Shown here piece after piece: positions 7,438 to 10,270 of a stretch of DNA of 10,270 nucleotides. The stretch lies in NCBI GenBank assembly GCA_031259935.1, contig JAIRKV010000066.1:1-10270 (forward strand), written 5' to 3'. The translations under genes and the position numbers were made by a program. Source of the DNA: Prevotellaceae bacterium. GTDB taxonomy: Bacteria > Bacteroidota > Bacteroidia > Bacteroidales > UBA932. Each line of letters starts with the position of its first letter. The first letter of the stretch is position 1. The notes under the pieces are model-generated. The model was not told the origin of the DNA. It did not search any database and saw only the letters and a program-made list of their open reading frames with translations.

Positions 7438-7512
7438 TGGGCCCAGTAGGGCTTGAACCTACGACCCCCTGATTATGAGTCAGGTGCTGCTAACCAACTG
7501 AGCTATGGGCCC
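7438..7512 (-). tRNA. tRNA with CAU anticodon (Ile2 or elongator Met)
   Basis: Read on the minus strand, this 75-nt cloverleaf has acceptor arms GGGCCCA/TGGGCCC, discriminator A, D-arm start GCTC, anticodon stem CCTGA/TCAGG with loop CTCATAA, and T-arm GTAGG-TTCAAGC-CCTAC. The anticodon CAT is at 7475-7477. It is not the initiator: position 1 pairs with 72, and the anticodon stem lacks the three G:C pairs of initiators. The C4:G69 and C5:G68 acceptor pairs resemble E. coli tRNA-Ile2, whose C34 is converted to lysidine by TilS, but elongator Met cannot be excluded. The 3' CCA is not encoded (CAA follows the discriminator). The 3' half of the D-stem reads GCAGC where GAGC is usual, giving an extra base or a C-C mismatch. 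Confidence 0.93.
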
Positions 7513-7531
7513 CTCAAAAAAACATTATTTT

Positions 7532-7562
7532 TTTGTTTTGAGCCGCAAATTTACAATCTTTG
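7532..7562 (+). promoter_or_regulatory. Candidate promoter of the HAD-hydrolase gene
   Basis: TTTG at 7532-7535 is followed after 19 bp by AATCTTTG at 7555-7562, which matches the -7 consensus TAnnTTTG at all but its first base. Transcription would start about 7567-7570, giving a leader near 25 nt before the ATG at 7594. It interlocks with the leftward tRNA promoter. Confidence 0.5.
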
Positions 7563-7577
7563 CAGTCGATTTCCAAA
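7546..7577 (-). promoter_or_regulatory. Candidate promoter of the tRNA gene
   Basis: On the minus strand TTTG (7574-7577) is followed after 20 bp by TAAATTTG (7546-7553), a full match to the Bacteroidota consensus with ideal spacing. The predicted start near 7539 leaves about 27 nt before the mature tRNA 5' end, to be removed by RNase P. Confidence 0.6.
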
Positions 7578-7593
7578 TTTAAATCAAAATAAA

Positions 7594-8226
7594 ATGAAAA
7601 AAAATTATTTTTCAAATAAGCTTAATAAAGATATTCGTAACATTATCTTTGATTTAGGTGGTGTTATAATAAATGTTGATTATCATAAAACCGAAAATGC
7701 TTTTAAAAATCTCGGAATTTCGGATTTCGACAGAATATTTTCTCAAGTACGGCAAAGTAAAATTGTTGATAAACTGGAAACCGGTTATATTTCACCTGCC
7801 GAATTTCGCGAAAATCTGCGTGAATTATGTGGATTCAACATATCAGATACTGATATTGATAATGCGTGGAATGCGATGATACTGGATTTTCCGGGCGACA
7901 AAATTGCCCTGCTCGACAAGTTGCGTTTAAATTACCGACTGTTCTTACTTAGCAATACCAATCAGATTCATATTGAATATTGCATGAATAACATGAATTT
8001 TGAAATAATAAAATCAAAATTTGAAAAAATTTATCTTTCACATGAGATACACATGCGAAAACCGGATATGGAAACATATCAATTTGTTTTGAAAGATGCG
8101 CAATTACAGGCAGCGCAAACATTATTCATAGATGATACCATAAAGAATGTTGAAGACGCACGACTTGCAGGACTAAACGCTTATCATCTTACAAACGGAG
8201 AAACTGTGAACGACTTGTTCGATTAA
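7594..8226 (+). CDS. HAD-superfamily hydrolase (subfamily IA, YihX-like)
   Basis: This is a predicted cytoplasmic phosphatase of the haloacid dehalogenase superfamily, 210 aa from the ATG at 7594. The four HAD motifs are visible. Motif I is FDLGGV with nucleophile D20. Motif II is LLSNT with S120. Motif III is RKPD with K156. Motif IV is LFIDDT with D180/D181 binding Mg2+. Residues about 30-100 form the helical cap typical of subfamily IA. The second Asp of the usual DxD in motif I is Gly, as is common in the YihX/glucose-1-phosphatase-like branch (E. coli YihX has DLG), so activity is not ruled out; the substrate cannot be read from sequence. The frame stays open upstream to 7453, but that extension runs antisense through the tRNA, and a promoter lies between, so the internal ATG is the sensible start. 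The gap to ftsX is 73 bp. Confidence 0.9.
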   Translation: MKKNYFSNKLNKDIRNIIFDLGGVIINVDYHKTENAFKNLGISDFDRIFSQVRQSKIVDKLETGYISPAEFRENLRELCGFNISDTDIDNAWNAMILDFPGDKIALLDKLRLNYRLFLLSNTNQIHIEYCMNNMNFEIIKSKFEKIYLSHEIHMRKPDMETYQFVLKDAQLQAAQTLFIDDTIKNVEDARLAGLNAYHLTNGETVNDLFD

Positions 8227-8270
8227 CAAAAAAATAAAAAGATTTTAACTTTTATAAAAATTAATTTTGT

Positions 8271-8278
8271 TACCTTTG
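8271..8278 (+). promoter_or_regulatory. Candidate -7 box for the ftsX-DUF3098-uppP operon
   Basis: TACCTTTG fits TAnnTTTG exactly and is followed by CA, a context often seen in Bacteroidota promoters. It ends 21 bp before the ftsX ATG. No TTTG/TTG occurs 17-23 bp upstream, so the -33 half is weak or absent. It implies that the envelope operon is transcribed separately from the HAD gene. Confidence 0.5.
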
Positions 8279-8299
8279 CAATTATTCTTTTAAGTCGAA

Positions 8300-9178
8300 A
8301 TGGTTAGCAAAGAACAGAAAATAACAAATATAAGGTTGCGCAGTTCATATTTATCGTCGATTATAAGTATGTCGCTTGTGCTTTTTTTACTTGGCGTTGC
8401 AGGGCTTTTTTTTATTAATGCGAAACAAATAACAAAATATTTTCGCGACAGTATTTATATAGATGTATATCTTAATGCAGGTTTGAAAGAAAGCGACATT
8501 TCACAATTTCGCAAACAACTTGATATTGCGCCTTATACGCGCGAAACAAAATATATTTCGAAAGATGATGCAGCAAAAAATTTTGAAGAACAAATGGGAA
8601 AAGATTTTTTGGCAATACTTGATGGCAATCCTTTACCCGAATCCATAGAAATTTGGATTTCGGCAACATATTCATCAATCGACAGTATCAGCGTTATTCA
8701 GCAGCAACTTGAATCGATGCCGCAGGTTGAATCTGTGAAATATGAAAAAACGGTTTTGAGTTTGGTAAATGCAAATATCCGTAAGATAAATTTGATAATG
8801 GCAGTATTCATTTTATTGCTGCTGTTTGTATCCATGGTTCTTATAAATCACACAATTCGCCTGTCGGTATATGCAAAACGTTTTGCCATTCATACAATGA
8901 AACTTGTTGGCGCAACAAAATTTTTCATAAGTAAACCGTTTCTGATACAGAGCGTTGTACGCGGAATAATTTCAGGACTTATCGCAATTATAATGTTATA
9001 TGGAGCAATTTATGCATTACAGTCAGAATTTAGAGGAATACTTGAATTTGCCGACCTTGTAACGATGCTGATTCTTTTGATTATGATATTGCTTCTTGGC
9101 ACGGGAATTAATTATTTTTCCACGTATTTTGCAGTCCGAAAATATATTCGAATAGATTTCGACAAATTATATTATTAA
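8300..9178 (+). CDS. ftsX: Cell-division ABC transporter permease-like protein FtsX
   Basis: FtsX is the membrane half of the FtsE-FtsX complex. At the division site it couples FtsE ATP hydrolysis to activation of peptidoglycan hydrolases in the periplasm, rather than transporting a substrate. The 292-aa protein shows the family topology: a cytoplasmic N-terminus, TM1 at about 19-40, an extracytoplasmic domain of about 120 residues (41-163), then TM2 (about 164-184), TM3 (about 218-240) and TM4 (about 252-274). The cytoplasmic segment MKLVGATKFFISKPF at 200-214 is the conserved FtsX motif between TM2 and TM3. No ftsE neighbours it; in Bacteroidota ftsX commonly sits apart from ftsE and in front of DUF3098 and uppP, as here. 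The next gene starts 30 bp downstream, consistent with an operon. Confidence 0.93.
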   Translation: MVSKEQKITNIRLRSSYLSSIISMSLVLFLLGVAGLFFINAKQITKYFRDSIYIDVYLNAGLKESDISQFRKQLDIAPYTRETKYISKDDAAKNFEEQMGKDFLAILDGNPLPESIEIWISATYSSIDSISVIQQQLESMPQVESVKYEKTVLSLVNANIRKINLIMAVFILLLLFVSMVLINHTIRLSVYAKRFAIHTMKLVGATKFFISKPFLIQSVVRGIISGLIAIIMLYGAIYALQSEFRGILEFADLVTMLILLIMILLLGTGINYFSTYFAVRKYIRIDFDKLYY

Positions 9179-9208
9179 ATATTTTACATAAAATTAAATT
9201 ATAAAGAT

Positions 9209-9481
9209 ATGGCAACAAAAAAAAAATCTACACCAATAAAAGAAAACGAGAATAAAAATTTTGCGATACCTCGACAAAACTATAAATTTATGGCAGCAGG
9301 CTGTGCAATTATATTTTTAGGATTTTTACTGATGATTGGCGGCGGAAATGAAGATCCGACAAAATTCGATGCGGCAGAAATGTTCAGTTTCAGGCGCATA
9401 ACACTTGCACCGATAATAGTTGTTGCAGGATTTATTTTTGTAGGATATTCAATAATGCGCAAACCTAAAGAGAATAAATGA
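9209..9481 (+). CDS. DUF3098 small inner-membrane protein
   Basis: This 90-aa protein of unknown function belongs to the DUF3098 family, recognised from its conserved core and location. A lysine-rich N-terminal tail (MATKKKSTPIKENENK) precedes TM1 at about 27-44. A short conserved loop then contains GGGNEDPTKFDAAEMFSFRR, and TM2 runs from about 65-82 (ITLAPIIVVAGFIFVG). The C-terminus is again Lys-rich. By the positive-inside rule both tails face the cytoplasm and the loop faces the periplasm. Its stop overlaps the uppP start as ATGA (9478-9481), so the two are probably translationally coupled, and ftsX lies 30 bp upstream. Constant placement between a divisome component and the lipid-carrier phosphatase suggests a role in envelope growth or as a partner of FtsX or UppP; that is inference only. 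Confidence 0.88.
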   Translation: MATKKKSTPIKENENKNFAIPRQNYKFMAAGCAIIFLGFLLMIGGGNEDPTKFDAAEMFSFRRITLAPIIVVAGFIFVGYSIMRKPKENK

Positions 9482-10263
9482 ATTGGTTTGAAGCGCTTAT
9501 ACTCGGTATTGTACAGGGCATTACCGAATTTTTACCTGTAAGCAGTAGCGGGCATTTGCAAATAGGCGCTGCACTGTTTGGCACAAACGCCTCAGGAAAC
9601 ATGTCGTTTGCAATTGTTGTACATGCCGCTACGGTATTAAGCACCATAGTTGTTTTTTGGAAAATAATAATAAAACTTTTTACGGGATTATTCAAATTTA
9701 AATGGAACTCCGAAACAGAATATACAGCCAAACTTGCCGTATCGATGATTCCTGTTGCAATTGCAGGAATATTTTTTAAAGATAAAATTGAAGCGATCTT
9801 CGGCAGCGGACTTTTAATTGTTGGAATCTGTTTATTTGTTACCGCAATACTGCTAACATTTTCATATTATCTCAAACCACGTACAAAAAATAGCATATCA
9901 TTCATTGATTCGTTTATAATTGGAACAGCACAGGCGATAGCAGTACTTCCGGGACTTTCGCGTTCAGGCAGCACAATAGCCACAGGCTTGCTTCTTGGAA
10001 ATAAAAAAGAAGATGTAGCGCAATTTTCATTTCTTATGGTTTTGATTCCGATAATTGGCGAAGCATTGCTCGATTTGTTCAAAGGCGAATTTACCGGCAG
10101 CACACCAATATCAACTACAGCCTTGATTGTAGGATTTTTAAGCGCATTCGTTTCGGGATTGTTTGCCTGTACTGTAATGCTGAATATTGTGAAACGCGGA
10201 AAACTTGTCTGGTTTGCCGTTTATTGTGTGATAGCCGGAACAGTTGCTTTTATATTTTCATAA
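9478..10263 (+). CDS. uppP: Undecaprenyl-diphosphatase UppP (BacA)
   Basis: UppP dephosphorylates undecaprenyl pyrophosphate at the outer face of the inner membrane, regenerating the lipid carrier for peptidoglycan and surface polysaccharide synthesis; overproduction gives bacitracin resistance in other bacteria. The 261-aa length and hydrophobic multi-pass profile are standard. The first catalytic motif is intact (QGITEFLPVSSSGHL, residues 13-27: Q13, E17, S22-S24, H26), as is the second (LPGLSRSGST, residues 157-166, with R162 equivalent to E. coli R174). The ATG overlaps the DUF3098 stop by 4 bases, so the start is well supported. The gene is complete, ending 7 bp before the window edge. 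An ATG at 10266-10268 might begin the next operon gene (truB often follows in Bacteroidota), but only five bases of it are visible. Confidence 0.96.
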   Translation: MNWFEALILGIVQGITEFLPVSSSGHLQIGAALFGTNASGNMSFAIVVHAATVLSTIVVFWKIIIKLFTGLFKFKWNSETEYTAKLAVSMIPVAIAGIFFKDKIEAIFGSGLLIVGICLFVTAILLTFSYYLKPRTKNSISFIDSFIIGTAQAIAVLPGLSRSGSTIATGLLLGNKKEDVAQFSFLMVLIPIIGEALLDLFKGEFTGSTPISTTALIVGFLSAFVSGLFACTVMLNIVKRGKLVWFAVYCVIAGTVAFIFS

Positions 10264-10270
10264 ATATGCG

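Noticed and set aside
7453..7593. N-terminal extension of the HAD hydrolase (47 extra residues beginning MNLRPPDYES)
   Set aside because: It reads antisense through the tRNA gene and through both promoter regions; the homologous HAD fold begins just after the ATG at 7594.
8234..8253. AT-only hairpin after the HAD gene as a terminator
   Set aside because: The stem has a single G:C pair and imperfect matching in a very AT-rich stretch, so chance is sufficient.
1..10270. A novel defence, mobile or secondary-metabolite system
   Set aside because: Every sizeable gene belongs to a recognisable housekeeping or envelope family; no integrase, transposase, CRISPR repeats or clustered unknown genes are present.

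Overview
The window looks like ordinary chromosomal sequence from a member of the Bacteroidota, probably Bacteroidales or a close relative. Four things point that way. Non-coding DNA is very AT-rich around moderately AT-rich genes. There are repeated matches to the Bacteroidota promoter consensus TTTG-N17-23-TAnnTTTG. The gene trio ftsX, DUF3098, uppP is typical of this phylum. The outer-membrane OmpA/TPR/PD40 protein and the HECLGH-type dipeptidyl peptidase III are also Bacteroidota-like. Assignment below phylum is inference. No phage, transposase, CRISPR array, toxin-antitoxin pair or defence gene is visible.

Layout. At the left edge (1-1428, +) lies a large FAD-dependent oxidoreductase whose N-terminus is outside the window. 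It converges on two leftward genes: a 746-aa OmpA-family envelope protein (1467-3707) and, upstream of it, a predicted lipoprotein dipeptidyl peptidase III (3765-5825). The 287-bp gap at 5826-6112 separates divergent genes and carries promoter-like boxes for both sides plus a 23-bp imperfect inverted repeat. Next come methylglyoxal synthase mgsA (6113-6577, +), a 248-bp gap with an unusually GC-rich block, and the flavin prenyltransferase ubiX (6826-7392, +). A leftward tRNA gene with a CAU anticodon (7438-7512) has a promoter that interlocks with that of the rightward HAD-family hydrolase (7594-8226). The right end is a cell-envelope operon: ftsX (8300-9178), a DUF3098 membrane protein (9209-9481) and uppP (9478-10263).

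How the genes relate. The right-hand operon joins the divisome/peptidoglycan-hydrolysis regulator FtsX with the undecaprenyl-pyrophosphate phosphatase that recycles the peptidoglycan lipid carrier. The small membrane protein between them is plausibly an accessory to one of these. The OmpA-family protein also binds peptidoglycan by its domain content. mgsA (DHAP to methylglyoxal overflow), ubiX (prenylated FMN cofactor) and the HAD phosphatase look like separately transcribed housekeeping genes. No previously undescribed system is obvious. The items most worth a second look are the inverted repeat overlapping the mgsA promoter, the GC-rich intergenic block before ubiX, the interlocked tRNA/HAD promoters, and the SPOR-like tail of the OmpA-family protein.
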